From: JAOABP01 sp964590395
GTDB lineage: Bacteria; Hydrothermota; Tepidihabitantia; Tepidihabitantales; Tepidihabitantaceae
Assembly (NCBI GenBank): GCA_964590395.1
Contig: CAZPVT010000020.1
Location: 19,845 to 83,844, forward strand
DNA: 64,000 bases
Direction of reading: 5' to 3'
Below the pieces are notes generated by a model that had not been told where the DNA came from, did not search any database, and saw nothing but the letters and a program-made list of their open reading frames with translations. Shown piece after piece: positions 8,239-16,895 of the stretch (its first letter is position 1; the number at the start of each line of letters is the position of its first letter). Both the position numbers and the translations under genes were made by a program.

Positions 8239-9354
8239 ATGAGGCGATGGATTATGATGTGCGAGTTATTTTTGCCGCTTGCCATTTCTGCCCTCTTTCT
8301 TTTCTGTGGTAAACCGATGGTTGTCTGGATGGCGAGGATTGATACTGGCACGGATGAGAAACCGGTTGCCATTATGGCAAGTGATGAGCAGTTGGTGGTG
8401 GTGGGAAATCAAGGAAGGAAGGACGGAGTTAGCGTCTGGTTGGTGCAGTGGCTGGACCGAAAAGGAAAGTTATTGAGGCGCGTTACTGTTGCCGGTGGCA
8501 GGTTTAATGTTTTGGGCGATGGCTGTTTGGATAGGGAGGGCAACATCTATCTTGCTGGTTATACCAGCCATTATGATACTACGGTTGCGATGGTAGTTAA
8601 AATTTCTCCTGCGGGCAGGGTTTTGTGGAAAAAGGGGCTGGCATTAGGAAAGGAGACCAGGGCGAACGGTGTCTGTATGGTAGATACTCTGGTCGCAATT
8701 ACGGGTGGGGTGGTAACCGGAGATGGGGAGCAGATCTTTGTTGCCATTCTGGACCGCAATGGCAAGACGGTGTGGAGTAAGAGTTATCCTCAGCGGGAGC
8801 CGGGTGCAGGATTTAAGATTAAGTCGGATCCCAATGGCACTCTGGTTGTCCTAGGCAGGAGTGGTGTAGTGCCGGATCTACTGCTGGTGAAAATTGATTC
8901 GCAAGGTGATACGGTCTGGACAAGAGGATATGACTCCAGGGGTAGAGATGAGCCGGGTAATTTAGTGCTTGACCAGTTTGGTAATGTTGTGGCGGTGGGA
9001 ACAGCACAGGTTGGAGATTCAACCCGCTGTGTGATTTTAGAATATACTGCAGATGGCGGAGTGGTACGTAAGGTCGCTTATGGCGAGAATGCACAGGCTG
9101 TAGGGTGGGGCGTGTGTGTAAGCGAAAAGGGTAATATCTTTATTTGCGGGGCACTGCTTGGTGCTCAACAAAGCAAGGGGTTGGTTTTTGAGTACGTGCC
9201 TAATGCGATTTCGATCTGGGAGCGGCAGATAGCGATGGACAAAGGTATGGTCGCCAGAGGTGTTGTATATAATCAGGGTTTATTTGTTGTTGCTGAGGTG
9301 ATTGATAAGTCCTCAGACATCGCGGTGTTAGAACTGTTCTACACCGAGAGGTGA
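8239..9354 (+). CDS. exported beta-propeller (SBBP-like) protein, probable lipoprotein
   Basis: A 371-residue protein with an N-terminal hydrophobic segment ending in 'SALFLFCGKP', where the Cys could be a lipobox cysteine although Phe at -1 is unusual. The remainder is made of repeated units such as 'LDREGNIYLAGYTSHYDTTVAMVVKISPAGRVLWKKG' and 'LDQFGNVVAVGTAQVGDSTRCVILEYTADGGVV', the pattern of beta-propeller SBBP repeats. No catalytic residues are recognisable. It is likely on the periplasmic or outer face of the envelope. It stands alone and converges with the hydrolase gene downstream. Confidence 0.7.
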   Translation: MRRWIMMCELFLPLAISALFLFCGKPMVVWMARIDTGTDEKPVAIMASDEQLVVVGNQGRKDGVSVWLVQWLDRKGKLLRRVTVAGGRFNVLGDGCLDREGNIYLAGYTSHYDTTVAMVVKISPAGRVLWKKGLALGKETRANGVCMVDTLVAITGGVVTGDGEQIFVAILDRNGKTVWSKSYPQREPGAGFKIKSDPNGTLVVLGRSGVVPDLLLVKIDSQGDTVWTRGYDSRGRDEPGNLVLDQFGNVVAVGTAQVGDSTRCVILEYTADGGVVRKVAYGENAQAVGWGVCVSEKGNIFICGALLGAQQSKGLVFEYVPNAISIWERQIAMDKGMVARGVVYNQGLFVVAEVIDKSSDIAVLELFYTER

Positions 9355-9381
9355 TGGGTTAAGAATTGCAGGGCTATTTTA

Positions 9382-10245
9382 TCAGCCAGTTTTAATCGGC
9401 GGTTTTTCCGCGCGATATAACTCTCGGCGCCGGGCTTCAAGTAGTTCCGATTTCTCACCTGTCCATTCTGCTGCAGAGATTATTTTTCCTTTTGACCGGG
9501 TTTTAACACTTTGTAAAAAATCCAGTCCGGTAAAGGAGCGCAAAAGGTGGTGGTCAATTATGATTAAAGGAATCTTCTGGGTTAAAAGGACCGCGTTTTT
9601 GAATGCTTCCTGTCGTGCAGACGGAGAAAGCGATGGGAGGTAAACCGGAGGTCCATCACAGAACAGTATATCTGGCTGCCAGTTGAGCAGAATTGATATC
9701 GTAGATTCGTCAAGGAGCTGGATGTCTGAGGCGTGGACAAAGGTTTCTGCATTAGCGGTGATTTTGGTCATCATTACTGTGCCACGGTATCTTTCACCGT
9801 GGGGTACCGGTGGAGAGAAAGCCAGTTCACCATCATTTATGCCGTCTGCATCAGCGACATAACAGTTCAGCACAGCGCAAAAATCAAGGTAGCGGGAGTC
9901 CATCAGTTGGGTGTTTCCGGTTCGGCTTTTGACCCAAAGCCGGCTGGTACCTAAACGGGCGATAAATTCTGAGAGGGGGATTTGGGAGGGATCCGGGGTT
10001 TTGAGCGGTGCGTGGTCACCGTGAAAGTGGCTGATGACAACATCGGTAGTATTTGGTAGTTCATTGAGGATCATCTGCCGGATCTGTTCAGCTTTTTTCA
10101 GTTCTATCGGATGGGGTGGTAGTCCGAAACGTCGGGGTGCTAGGGCAACACCCGGGTCAATTATGATCCGACGGGTTGTGGTTTCTACGACACAGCACAT
10201 ACTGCGGGCACCGAGTGATTCCGCACCGATGATCTGAATTTTCAT
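9382..10245 (-). CDS. UPF0282-type metallo-beta-lactamase-fold hydrolase
   Basis: A 287-residue metallo-beta-lactamase-fold protein. The metal-binding 'HFHGDH' is in 'VVISHFHGDHAPLK', and 'FVHASDIQLLD' and 'IIIDHHLLR' give further ligands. The N-terminus ('MKIQIIGAESLGARSM', then 'IDPGVALAPRRFGLPPHPIE') closely follows the UPF0282 family, which I know mainly from archaea. Its substrate is unknown. It is divergent from the transaminase gene; the two -35 boxes are 3 nt apart. A leaderless promoter is predicted, the ATG being 7 nt after the -10 box. Confidence 0.82.
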   Translation of the reverse strand: MKIQIIGAESLGARSMCCVVETTTRRIIIDPGVALAPRRFGLPPHPIELKKAEQIRQMILNELPNTTDVVISHFHGDHAPLKTPDPSQIPLSEFIARLGTSRLWVKSRTGNTQLMDSRYLDFCAVLNCYVADADGINDGELAFSPPVPHGERYRGTVMMTKITANAETFVHASDIQLLDESTISILLNWQPDILFCDGPPVYLPSLSPSARQEAFKNAVLLTQKIPLIIIDHHLLRSFTGLDFLQSVKTRSKGKIISAAEWTGEKSELLEARRRELYRAEKPPIKTG

Positions 10246-10252
10246 CAGGAAT

Positions 10253-10280
10253 AATTTAGTGTTACGGACAGGGGTTTCAA
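10253..10280 (-). promoter_or_regulatory. promoter of UPF0282-type hydrolase, leaderless
   Basis: TTGAAA (10280-10275), 16 nt, TAAATT (10258-10253), then 7 nt to the ATG at 10245. Confidence 0.65.
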
Positions 10281-10283
10281 CGG

Positions 10284-10311
10284 TTGACTTAGGTAAAGTA
10301 AGAAATAAATT
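10284..10311 (+). promoter_or_regulatory. promoter of aminotransferase gene, leaderless; sets the start codon
   Basis: TTGACT (10284-10289), 16 nt, TAAATT (10306-10311), then 7 nt to ATG 10319. The upstream start at 10259 lies before this promoter, so 10319 is the likely start. Confidence 0.75.
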
Positions 10312-10318
10312 ATTGCCG

Positions 10319-11194
10319 ATGAGTAACTCACAGGATTTTTGCTTTATCCGTTCGATGGATTTTCCCGATGGTGAGATACTGCCCAGGAGTCAGATTCGCA
10401 TCTCGCCTGATGACCGAGGTTTTTACTTTGCGGATGGGGTTTATGAGGTAATGCGAACCTATTCAGGTAAAATCTTTCGTCAGTCTGAACATCTAAAGCG
10501 GTTTGAAAAAAGCCTGTCCGCGGTAAGGATCAATGTACCGGATATTGAGCGGATCGGTCCGATTTGTGAAGAGTTTTTACACCTTAACAATTTACAGGGG
10601 AAGGATGTGTTTTTCTACATTCAGGCAACCAGGGGGGTCTGGCAGCGGAGTCTGGTGTTTCCGCCAGCTGGTGTAATTCCGACGCTTTATATCTCGGTTA
10701 CCGAGATTGTTGCGCCGGTCGCTGAGCAGGAGAACGGTATCAGGGCGATAACCGTTGAGGATATCCGGTGGCAGCGGTGTGATATCAAGGCGATCGGACT
10801 TTTGCCGAGCGTTTTGGCACGCAATCAGGCAACTGAGGCCGGCGCCGAGGAGGCAATTTTTGTGCGCAATGGCTTGCTAACCGAGGGGACCCACACCAAT
10901 CTGTTTGCGGTTAAAGATGGTGTAGTCTTTACCCATCCGTTAAACAATTACATACTGCCCGGGATAACGCGCACTGTGGTGCTTGAACTGTGTAATTTTA
11001 TAGGTTTAGAGGTCAATGAGGAGGCGATTGAGTTGGGCCGGCTGGGTGAGTTTGATGAGCTTTTCGTTACCAGCACCACCTATGAGGTGGTGCCGGTGGT
11101 GGTGGTTAACGGTCAAAAGATCCGGGATGGCAAACCCGGGGAGATTACAAGGAGATTACAGGGGGCATTTCGGGATTACATCGCCCGGGGATAA
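10319..11194 (+). CDS. dat: D-amino-acid / branched-chain aminotransferase class IV
   Basis: A 291-residue fold-type IV PLP enzyme. Visible features are 'DRGFYFADGVYEVMRTYSGKIF', the PLP lysine in 'RCDIKAIGLLPSVLARNQA', and the cofactor glutamate region 'LTEGTHTNLFAVKDG' with 'PGITR'. The 'DIKxxxLLPxVLA' spacing is that of D-alanine aminotransferase (Dat), which supplies D-alanine and D-glutamate for cell wall, rather than IlvE. The start was placed at 10319 because the promoter boxes end 7 nt upstream of it, although the frame is open further upstream. Confidence 0.82.
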   Translation: MSNSQDFCFIRSMDFPDGEILPRSQIRISPDDRGFYFADGVYEVMRTYSGKIFRQSEHLKRFEKSLSAVRINVPDIERIGPICEEFLHLNNLQGKDVFFYIQATRGVWQRSLVFPPAGVIPTLYISVTEIVAPVAEQENGIRAITVEDIRWQRCDIKAIGLLPSVLARNQATEAGAEEAIFVRNGLLTEGTHTNLFAVKDGVVFTHPLNNYILPGITRTVVLELCNFIGLEVNEEAIELGRLGEFDELFVTSTTYEVVPVVVVNGQKIRDGKPGEITRRLQGAFRDYIARG

Positions 11195-11238
11195 CAACTA
11201 CTTTTAGCAAAGCAGGCTCTGCCGCTATTGTCCAATCC

Positions 11239-11266
11239 TTGACCGGGTTGAACAATGGGATAAACT
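11239..11266 (+). promoter_or_regulatory. promoter of VCBS-repeat protein, leaderless
   Basis: TTGACC (11239-11244), 16 nt, TAAACT (11261-11266), then 9 nt to the ATG at 11276. No Shine-Dalgarno. Confidence 0.7.
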
Positions 11267-11275
11267 GAATTTGTT

Positions 11276-12958
11276 ATGGGAAAGGTGAAACTTTTGCTAT
11301 GCGGACTGGTTTTTGTTATCGGTTTTGCATCTACCCAGATTCCCCTGCCCACAGCTCCCAGCTGGAGTTCCCGGGATAACGATTACTCAACCGGTGGTGC
11401 CTTCGGCGATATTGACAGAAACGGATTTTTAGATTTTTGTATCAGCAATGGCAACGATATGGCAATGGACCGTAACACGGTGTATTTTAATGACAATGGT
11501 ATACTGGAACAGACCGCATCCTGGCGTTCAAGCGACAGCGGATATTTTGGTCACAGCTATCTCGGTGATGTGAATAATGACGGACTTCAGGATTTAGCGG
11601 TGGCTTATCTGGGTGGATATCCAAGTGGTGGTGACTACCGGGCGCGCATCTATCTAAACAGCGGTAGCGGTTTTAACCCGATCCCTTGGTGGTGTTCTGT
11701 CGACCGTCACACATCCTTTGACTGCGCCTTAGGTGATTTTGATCTGGATGGGGATCTGGATCTGGTAATTTCGGCTGGTGATGTTTACGGTGGAAGAGGG
11801 GATTCAGCCCGTATTTACCGGAATAATAATGGGCTGTTTGATACGTTACCATGCTGGAGTGCTGGAGATAGCGTGCCATCAGATGCGGTGCGGTTCTGTG
11901 ATATTGACAATGATGGCGATCTTGATCTTTTTGTCGGTCAAAGGGGTAAAGTGACGATGTATCGTAATAACGATGGTGTGCTTGAGGCTATGCCCTATTG
12001 GGTTGCCCGTCAGGGTATCGGCTGGGTTTTGAGAATGGAGTTTGGGGATTATGACCGGGATGGCTTTCTTGATCTGGCAGTGGCTTCTAATGGACAGATG
12101 GGAGATCCCAATAGCATTAAGGTTTTTCACAATAATAACGGTGTCTTAGATACAATTGCCATATTCACCATGCAGCGACGTAATAGATACTCCTCCTGTG
12201 TTGCCTGGGGTGATGTGAACGGTGATAGTTATCCAGAACTGGCCGCAGGTGGCTGGTGGGAGCCGGTGGTGGTTTATGCCAATAATCTGGGGGTAATAGA
12301 TACCACACCCGGGTGGCAATGGCGACCTGCAAATCTGAATAATCTGGTCTGTGAGGCGTTGCTCTGGACCGATGTTGGTAATCGGCATCTGGTGGGGGAA
12401 ATGGAGAGCAATAACGGTAATGGCAGGCGAAGGCTTTTCAATTTGGCGCACCGGCCGATTCAGTTTCTGGACAGTGTTCTGGTCAACGGCAGCAGGCTGG
12501 GTTATGGTGAGTACTGTTATGATCCTCATTCCGGCTGGGTTTCTTTTAACCGCGCGCCGGACTCCGGTACCGGTAATGTGGTTTTGTTTTATCGCTATTC
12601 TGAATATCCGGATCTGGCGGTAACTAACTGGGACAGAACTAATGGCAATCACCTGTTTATGAATACCACGACGGCCGGAGTTAAGGATTTAAGTGGTGTC
12701 TCTTCTGGGGCAATGTTTGAGGTTTTCCCTAATCCCAGTTTTGGCCCGGTGATGATTAAAATTAATACCCCAGAGTCAAAACCGAAGCGGGTTCGGATCT
12801 GGACTCAGGATGGCAGGTTGGTATACCAGCGGTTAGTCAGGGACCGGGTTATGGTCTGGAATAGCAAAGGCAGTAACGGGGAGTTTTTGCCAGGTGGGAT
12901 TTACATAATTGATGTTGAGGGTGCGAGGATAAAGTTGGTTAAACTGCAAAAGGATTGA
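11276..12958 (+). CDS. secreted FG-GAP/VCBS-repeat protein with sorting domain
   Basis: A 560-residue exported protein. It has a signal peptide (about residues 1-21, 'LLLCGLVFVIGFAST'), then seven-bladed-propeller-type VCBS/FG-GAP repeats with calcium-binding loops: 'GDIDRNGFLDF', 'GDVNNDGLQDL', 'GDFDLDGDLDL', 'CDIDNDGDLDL', 'GDYDRDGFLDL', 'GDVNGDSYPEL'. The C-terminus ('FEVFPNPSFGPVMI', 'RIWTQDGRLV', 'LPGGIYIIDVEG') is a type A sorting domain. It is likely displayed on the surface by a type IX-like system. The ligand is unknown. It is followed 4 nt later by birA, which may be cotranscribed. Confidence 0.85.
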   Translation: MGKVKLLLCGLVFVIGFASTQIPLPTAPSWSSRDNDYSTGGAFGDIDRNGFLDFCISNGNDMAMDRNTVYFNDNGILEQTASWRSSDSGYFGHSYLGDVNNDGLQDLAVAYLGGYPSGGDYRARIYLNSGSGFNPIPWWCSVDRHTSFDCALGDFDLDGDLDLVISAGDVYGGRGDSARIYRNNNGLFDTLPCWSAGDSVPSDAVRFCDIDNDGDLDLFVGQRGKVTMYRNNDGVLEAMPYWVARQGIGWVLRMEFGDYDRDGFLDLAVASNGQMGDPNSIKVFHNNNGVLDTIAIFTMQRRNRYSSCVAWGDVNGDSYPELAAGGWWEPVVVYANNLGVIDTTPGWQWRPANLNNLVCEALLWTDVGNRHLVGEMESNNGNGRRRLFNLAHRPIQFLDSVLVNGSRLGYGEYCYDPHSGWVSFNRAPDSGTGNVVLFYRYSEYPDLAVTNWDRTNGNHLFMNTTTAGVKDLSGVSSGAMFEVFPNPSFGPVMIKINTPESKPKRVRIWTQDGRLVYQRLVRDRVMVWNSKGSNGEFLPGGIYIIDVEGARIKLVKLQKD

Positions 12959-12962
12959 TTCT

Positions 12963-13724
12963 ATGTCTGAAGATTTAATACCGGGTGAACTGCTTTCCCG
13001 TCTTGCCAGTATGGGTAGGGTCTATTTGCTGGATACGGTGGGGTCTACAAATGAGTATGCGTTTACCCTTGCGGAGCGCAAAGAGCCGGCGATTGTTATT
13101 GCCCGGCGTCAGACCAAAGGGCGGGGCAGGTTTCGACGCCATTGGTTTGCGGATGATGACAGTTTGATCTTTTCGGTACTCTTTTTTCCTTCAGCCGGTT
13201 TTACATCACCAGCGAGTGTTACGCAGATTGCTGGTCTGGCATTGGGCAAGGCGATTGAAGATGTGGTTGGGACAAATGAACCGAGGGCGCTTTTGCGCTG
13301 GCCCAATGATGTGATGATTAAAGGGAAAAAGGTGGCAGGTATTCTGTGTGAGAAGCGAAAGGATGCGCTTGTTGTGGGGGTCGGCGTTAATGTCAATCAG
13401 GAGAAACTACCCGAGTCTCTACCTGAAGCCGGCTCACTTTTTCTGGTTTACGGCAAAAAGGTGGAGCGGTTTAGTATTTTGGATCTGTTTCTGCCGGAGT
13501 TCTTTACCACCCTGGAGAGGATGATCAAAGGGGAGGGACAGCGGAGCTGGGACGAGATAAAAAACCGGTCAGCGGTACTACACCATCGGGTAGAGATTCG
13601 GACCCTGTTACGGAAGTTTGTCGGCACGGTTATTGATATCGATGAGGAGGGCAGGATTGTGCTTCGCGGAGATTCAGGAAAAATCGCGGTTTTCAGTGTG
13701 GGACAGGTTAAACAACTGCGATGA
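12963..13724 (+). CDS. birA: biotin--[acetyl-CoA-carboxylase] ligase
   Basis: A 253-residue biotin protein ligase without an N-terminal DNA-binding domain, so a monofunctional ligase rather than a repressor. It has the biotinoyl-AMP signature 'KGRGRFRRHW', the substrate region 'TVGSTNEYA', 'LLRWPNDVMIKGKKVAGILCE' and a C-terminal SH3-like domain. It attaches biotin to carboxylase carrier domains. The stop overlaps the coaX start by 4 nt. Confidence 0.93.
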   Translation: MSEDLIPGELLSRLASMGRVYLLDTVGSTNEYAFTLAERKEPAIVIARRQTKGRGRFRRHWFADDDSLIFSVLFFPSAGFTSPASVTQIAGLALGKAIEDVVGTNEPRALLRWPNDVMIKGKKVAGILCEKRKDALVVGVGVNVNQEKLPESLPEAGSLFLVYGKKVERFSILDLFLPEFFTTLERMIKGEGQRSWDEIKNRSAVLHHRVEIRTLLRKFVGTVIDIDEEGRIVLRGDSGKIAVFSVGQVKQLR

Positions 13725-14479
13725 TTGTTGCAGTTCTTGTTGGTAACACCAATACCAGGTTGACGCTATTTAAAGGGCGTCAGGTTGTCCGACGTTATGT
13801 GGTTAGTACTACCGGACTACAGAGTTTGCCTGTCGGGTGGGAGTGCGGTAAAAGGCTCAGCGGTGCGGTAATGGCTTCAGTTGTGCCGAAGCAAACCTTA
13901 CCGGTTTACCGTTTACTCAGCAGGGAGACAAAAACCTTTTTGGTCAATAGCCAGAGTGCGGTGCCGTTGAGATTGAATTACCACCGTCAGAAGTTGGGTG
14001 CGGATCGTCTGTGTGTGGCGGTGGGCGGATATTTTTATTATATTCAGAGAATGAGTGAGCGAGCGAGAAAGGGGCTGATAATCGTTGATTTTGGGACCGC
14101 GGTCAGTTTTAATTATGTGTCGGTTAACGGGGAGTTTTATGGTGGCCCAATTGTGCCGGGGTTTCAGACGATGCTGGACTCATTAGCCGAAAGCACCGCA
14201 CAGTTGCCGCGTGTGGCTTTTCAGGTCCAGGAGCGGATATTGCATCGTACAACTGTTCCAGCAATGCGTGCCGGGATTTATAATCTCTTATGCGGTGGTA
14301 TCAGACATATAATTCAGCGGATGCAGGCTGAGATCGGCAATAATAGGTCGCTCGTCATCGGTACCGGTGGCGGTGCGCGGTTTTTCCGGCGCCAAGGACC
14401 TTTTGATATTATTGATCAAGACCTTGCCAGCCGAGGGCTCGTAGAGATATATTATTTTAACAGGAGGAGCAATGATTAG
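13721..14479 (+). CDS. coaX: type III pantothenate kinase-like protein
   Basis: A 252-residue ASKHA-fold protein of CoaX length. Family motifs are 'VGNTNTRL' (phosphate loop), 'LGADRLCVAVGG' (catalytic Asp in GADR) and 'IIVDFGTAVSFNYV'. Its place between birA and a NYN/tsaB pair is usual for coaX. Two departures stand out: the Asp that normally precedes 'xGNTN' (residue 6) is Leu, and the family 'TAxTxD' Asp is Asn. Activity is therefore uncertain, and the product may be a weak or altered enzyme. The gene overlaps the NYN gene by 8 nt. Confidence 0.82.
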   Translation: MIVAVLVGNTNTRLTLFKGRQVVRRYVVSTTGLQSLPVGWECGKRLSGAVMASVVPKQTLPVYRLLSRETKTFLVNSQSAVPLRLNYHRQKLGADRLCVAVGGYFYYIQRMSERARKGLIIVDFGTAVSFNYVSVNGEFYGGPIVPGFQTMLDSLAESTAQLPRVAFQVQERILHRTTVPAMRAGIYNLLCGGIRHIIQRMQAEIGNNRSLVIGTGGGARFFRRQGPFDIIDQDLASRGLVEIYYFNRRSND

Positions 14480-15026
14480 AACCGGTGTTTTTGTTGATGT
14501 CCAGAATGTGCAGGAGACATTTGAGAGACAGAGTAAGGAGGTACGCTACGATGCGATTATCCGTCATATCATTACCACTGACAATCGAGAAAAAGAGCAT
14601 TGTAAGTTTGTTGCCTTTGTGCCATTTCGCCGAGATGACGAGCGAAGGCAACGACTGATTGATGCCCTTTCCTTTCAGGGTTACCGGGTCGTGGCAAAAC
14701 CGGTGCGCGAGAGACCGGACGGGACGATCAAGGCGAATATGGATATTGAGATTACTTTAGAGATCCTGTCAATGAGCGACTGGCTGGATGAGATTGTACT
14801 GGTAACCGGTGACGGTGATTTTGTGGCACTGGTCGATTGGCTTTCCAAGCGGGGTAAACGGGTGGTAAGTATCGGATTGGGAAGGGGTTTTACCTCTGTG
14901 GAACTAATCCGTGCTTGTGATGAGTATATTAATCTTGATGAGATTGAAGGTGCGGTAAAGGTGCAGATCCCGAATCGGGAATGGGAGACACCGCCGCATG
15001 GAGGAACACCGGGGTTTTCCGGGTGA
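14472..15026 (+). CDS. NYN-domain (LabA/DUF88-like) protein
   Basis: A 184-residue PIN-like nuclease-fold protein. The acidic residues of the NYN active site are visible: 'GVFVDVQNVQE', 'KANMDIEITLEIL' and 'VLVTGDGDFVALVDWL', followed by 'GKRVVSIGLGRGFTSVELIRACDEYI'. A Shine-Dalgarno (AGGAGGAGC) lies just before the ATG inside coaX. These proteins are thought to cleave or bind RNA; the target is unknown. The stop overlaps the tsaB GTG by 3 nt. Confidence 0.85.
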   Translation: MIRTGVFVDVQNVQETFERQSKEVRYDAIIRHIITTDNREKEHCKFVAFVPFRRDDERRQRLIDALSFQGYRVVAKPVRERPDGTIKANMDIEITLEILSMSDWLDEIVLVTGDGDFVALVDWLSKRGKRVVSIGLGRGFTSVELIRACDEYINLDEIEGAVKVQIPNREWETPPHGGTPGFSG

Positions 15027-15742
15027 TTTTTTTAGGTTTAGAGACAAGCGGACTTAATTCTGGTCTGGCGCTGGTGCGGGATGATGATCTGGTCGGGGAA
15101 CTGCGGCTGGACCATAGTAATTATCAAGCCACTCACAACGAAACGATTATCGCCGCAATAGATCAACTCTGTCGGGGAGCCGGTTTAGCAATTGATGAGA
15201 TCACAGGTATCTGTCTAACCATCGGGCCAGGGATGTTTACTGCACTGCGGGTAGGGCTGAGTGTTGCCAAGGGTATCGCATTGCCAAGAGGTCTGCCGGT
15301 TAAAGGGGTGAACACGCTCCAAGCACTGAGTGCTACCGTAGCGCAAGCCACAACAGAGTTAATTTTGACAGCAATTGGTGCGCGTGAAGGAGAGGTCTAT
15401 GCCGGATTGTATCAGGGAGAGCGGGCACTGATTGAACCGATGACCACTACCATGGTGGCAATGAGCGGCGAGCTGTCCCGCTTGTGTGCGGATTGCCAGT
15501 TGTCTCCAGTGATAATGGTTGCTGGCAATGCGGCAGAAATGGTCGAACCGGCGCTTACCCAGCTGAGAATTGCGGTTCAAAAAGCATCAGTAAACGTCCC
15601 GTCACCGGCAGTGGTTGTTAAGTTAGGAAGGGCTTTGATGCAGAAGGAGGGTCCTGACGATTTAATGGTGCTGGAGCCGGTATATCTCCGGCGCACCGAT
15701 GCGGAGATTAATCGAGAACGCCAGTTAAAATCCGGCCTGTAG
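15023..15742 (+). CDS. tsaB: tRNA threonylcarbamoyladenosine biosynthesis protein TsaB
   Basis: A 239-residue protein of the TsaB family, the partner of TsaD and TsaE in making t6A37 of tRNA. It shows 'FLGLETSGLNSGLALVRDD', 'HNETIIAAIDQLC', 'GICLTIGPGMFTALRVGLSVAKGIA' and 'VLEPVYLRR' at the end. I placed the start at GTG 15023, overlapping the NYN stop, because the protein then begins with the usual 'ILxIETS'-like strand. A frame extension to 14981 is not family-like. It converges with the porin-like gene and overlaps its end by 18 nt. Confidence 0.9.
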   Translation: MIFLGLETSGLNSGLALVRDDDLVGELRLDHSNYQATHNETIIAAIDQLCRGAGLAIDEITGICLTIGPGMFTALRVGLSVAKGIALPRGLPVKGVNTLQALSATVAQATTELILTAIGAREGEVYAGLYQGERALIEPMTTTMVAMSGELSRLCADCQLSPVIMVAGNAAEMVEPALTQLRIAVQKASVNVPSPAVVVKLGRALMQKEGPDDLMVLEPVYLRRTDAEINRERQLKSGL

Positions 15743-16678
15743 TCTTATTATCACCGCCTGGTACTGCCAGGAGTTAATCAGGGTCTGATACTGATAGCCC
15801 AGTAGCACTATAAGGTTTTCGTTGAGAAGTGGAAAATTGAGTCCAGCCATTCCCCGCCACTGAATTTTGCCATCTTCCCAGCGGGCAATTTCCAATCGCA
15901 CTGCGGGATTAAAGAGGGGAAAAACACCGGTTACCTGGACAGTGCCGGTGGGACAGGAGGCATTTTCATAACGGCGCAGGGCAAACTCGCCGTTGAGCGT
16001 TAGCGGGTGACGATGGTAACTGAACTCCGCACCCAGTCCGAGCCAGGGTACCGCTTCTAACTTTGTCCAGCCGTAATAAGCACGGCAGGCAAGGTGCAGA
16101 TCAATTTTGGGGAGCGGTTTAATGAGAACCCGACCAAAGAAATCTTTGTGGTTGTTGTTGTCAGCGGTATTCGGTCCGGTTCCGTTGATGATACCAAAAA
16201 TCGTCCGGAAATTCGTCTTCTGGGAATCGGACAATTGATACAGTAACATCATTCCGATATCCCTTGGTTCAGTGGGCTTTAAAACATTGTAGTAGTATAA
16301 AATAGTATATTCTTCGAAACGCAAAAGCCGTTCATCGGTTTCACACTCAAAACTCAACGGGAGTTTAAACTGTCCTACCCGCAGGGTAAAACCGGGTTCC
16401 CATTTGAAATTTACAAACAGGTCGCGCAATGCGGTTTTACTGAAGTCGTATTCAAGCCGCATAGCTGCCCGATTTTTAATGATGTTAGTGGTTAACCCCA
16501 GAGTTGCCTGTCGGTATTGGAATTCAAAGCCGGTTTTACCCCATCCCAGTGTTTGGCTGTATCTGAACAGCGCGTTGCACCAGAGAAGGCCATCGATAGT
16601 GAGCCGGTTCGGAATCAATTCGATTCCCCCCAGCGTCAAGTTGAATAACAAGGGGATAAATAAAAGTTTTTTCATCAA
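15725..16678 (-). CDS. porin-like outer-membrane beta-barrel protein
   Basis: A 317-residue protein with a short signal peptide ('KKLLFIPLLFNLTLGG') and alternating hydrophobic strands ending in an aromatic C-terminus ('VIIRLQAGF'), as in outer-membrane barrels. The segments 'MRLEYDFSKTALRDLFVNFKWEPGFTLRVGQFKLPLSFE' and 'RDIGMMLLYQ' resemble the phosphate-selective porin O/P family. The substrate is unknown. It begins 21 nt downstream of the tRNA-Sec 3' end on the same strand, with no clear promoter of its own, and so may be cotranscribed with the tRNA. Confidence 0.72.
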   Translation of the reverse strand: MMKKLLFIPLLFNLTLGGIELIPNRLTIDGLLWCNALFRYSQTLGWGKTGFEFQYRQATLGLTTNIIKNRAAMRLEYDFSKTALRDLFVNFKWEPGFTLRVGQFKLPLSFECETDERLLRFEEYTILYYYNVLKPTEPRDIGMMLLYQLSDSQKTNFRTIFGIINGTGPNTADNNNHKDFFGRVLIKPLPKIDLHLACRAYYGWTKLEAVPWLGLGAEFSYHRHPLTLNGEFALRRYENASCPTGTVQVTGVFPLFNPAVRLEIARWEDGKIQWRGMAGLNFPLLNENLIVLLGYQYQTLINSWQYQAVIIRLQAGF

Positions 16679-16698
16679 TTTTGTACTGCTAATAAAAT

Positions 16699-16793
16699 TG
16701 GCGGAGGCGGGTAGGAATCGAACCTACCGGTCAGCTTAACGCCGACCATACGGATTTGAAGTCCGCCAGGCACACCAGCACCCATCCGCCTCC
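16699..16793 (-). tRNA. selC: tRNA-Sec (anticodon UCA)
   Basis: This 95-nt gene folds as a bacterial selenocysteine tRNA. It has an 8-bp acceptor stem (GGAGGCGG with CCGCCTCC), a 6-bp D stem, an anticodon loop CUUCAAA giving anticodon UCA, a 7-bp variable arm (GGTCGGC with GCTGACC), a T arm with TTCGATT, discriminator G and an encoded CCA. The stretch GGACTTCAAATCC is identical, as I recall, to the anticodon arm of E. coli selC. It reads UGA as selenocysteine when SelB and a SECIS are present. Neither selA, selB nor selD is in the window. Confidence 0.96.
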
Positions 16794-16846
16794 GTTTGCT
16801 GGGCTGGGTGAGCAATAGAAGGCAAATGGTACCAACCATTATAAAA

Positions 16847-16874
16847 ACTTTAATCCAATCTGTGTCGTTGTCAA
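16847..16874 (-). promoter_or_regulatory. probable tRNA-Sec promoter
   Basis: TTGACA (16874-16869), 16 nt, TAAAGT (16852-16847), 53 nt upstream of the mature 5' end. A TATAAT at 16843-16838 is an alternative -10 without a matching -35. Confidence 0.55.
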
Positions 16875-16895
16875 TTCCTACCAGAGTGAGTAATG

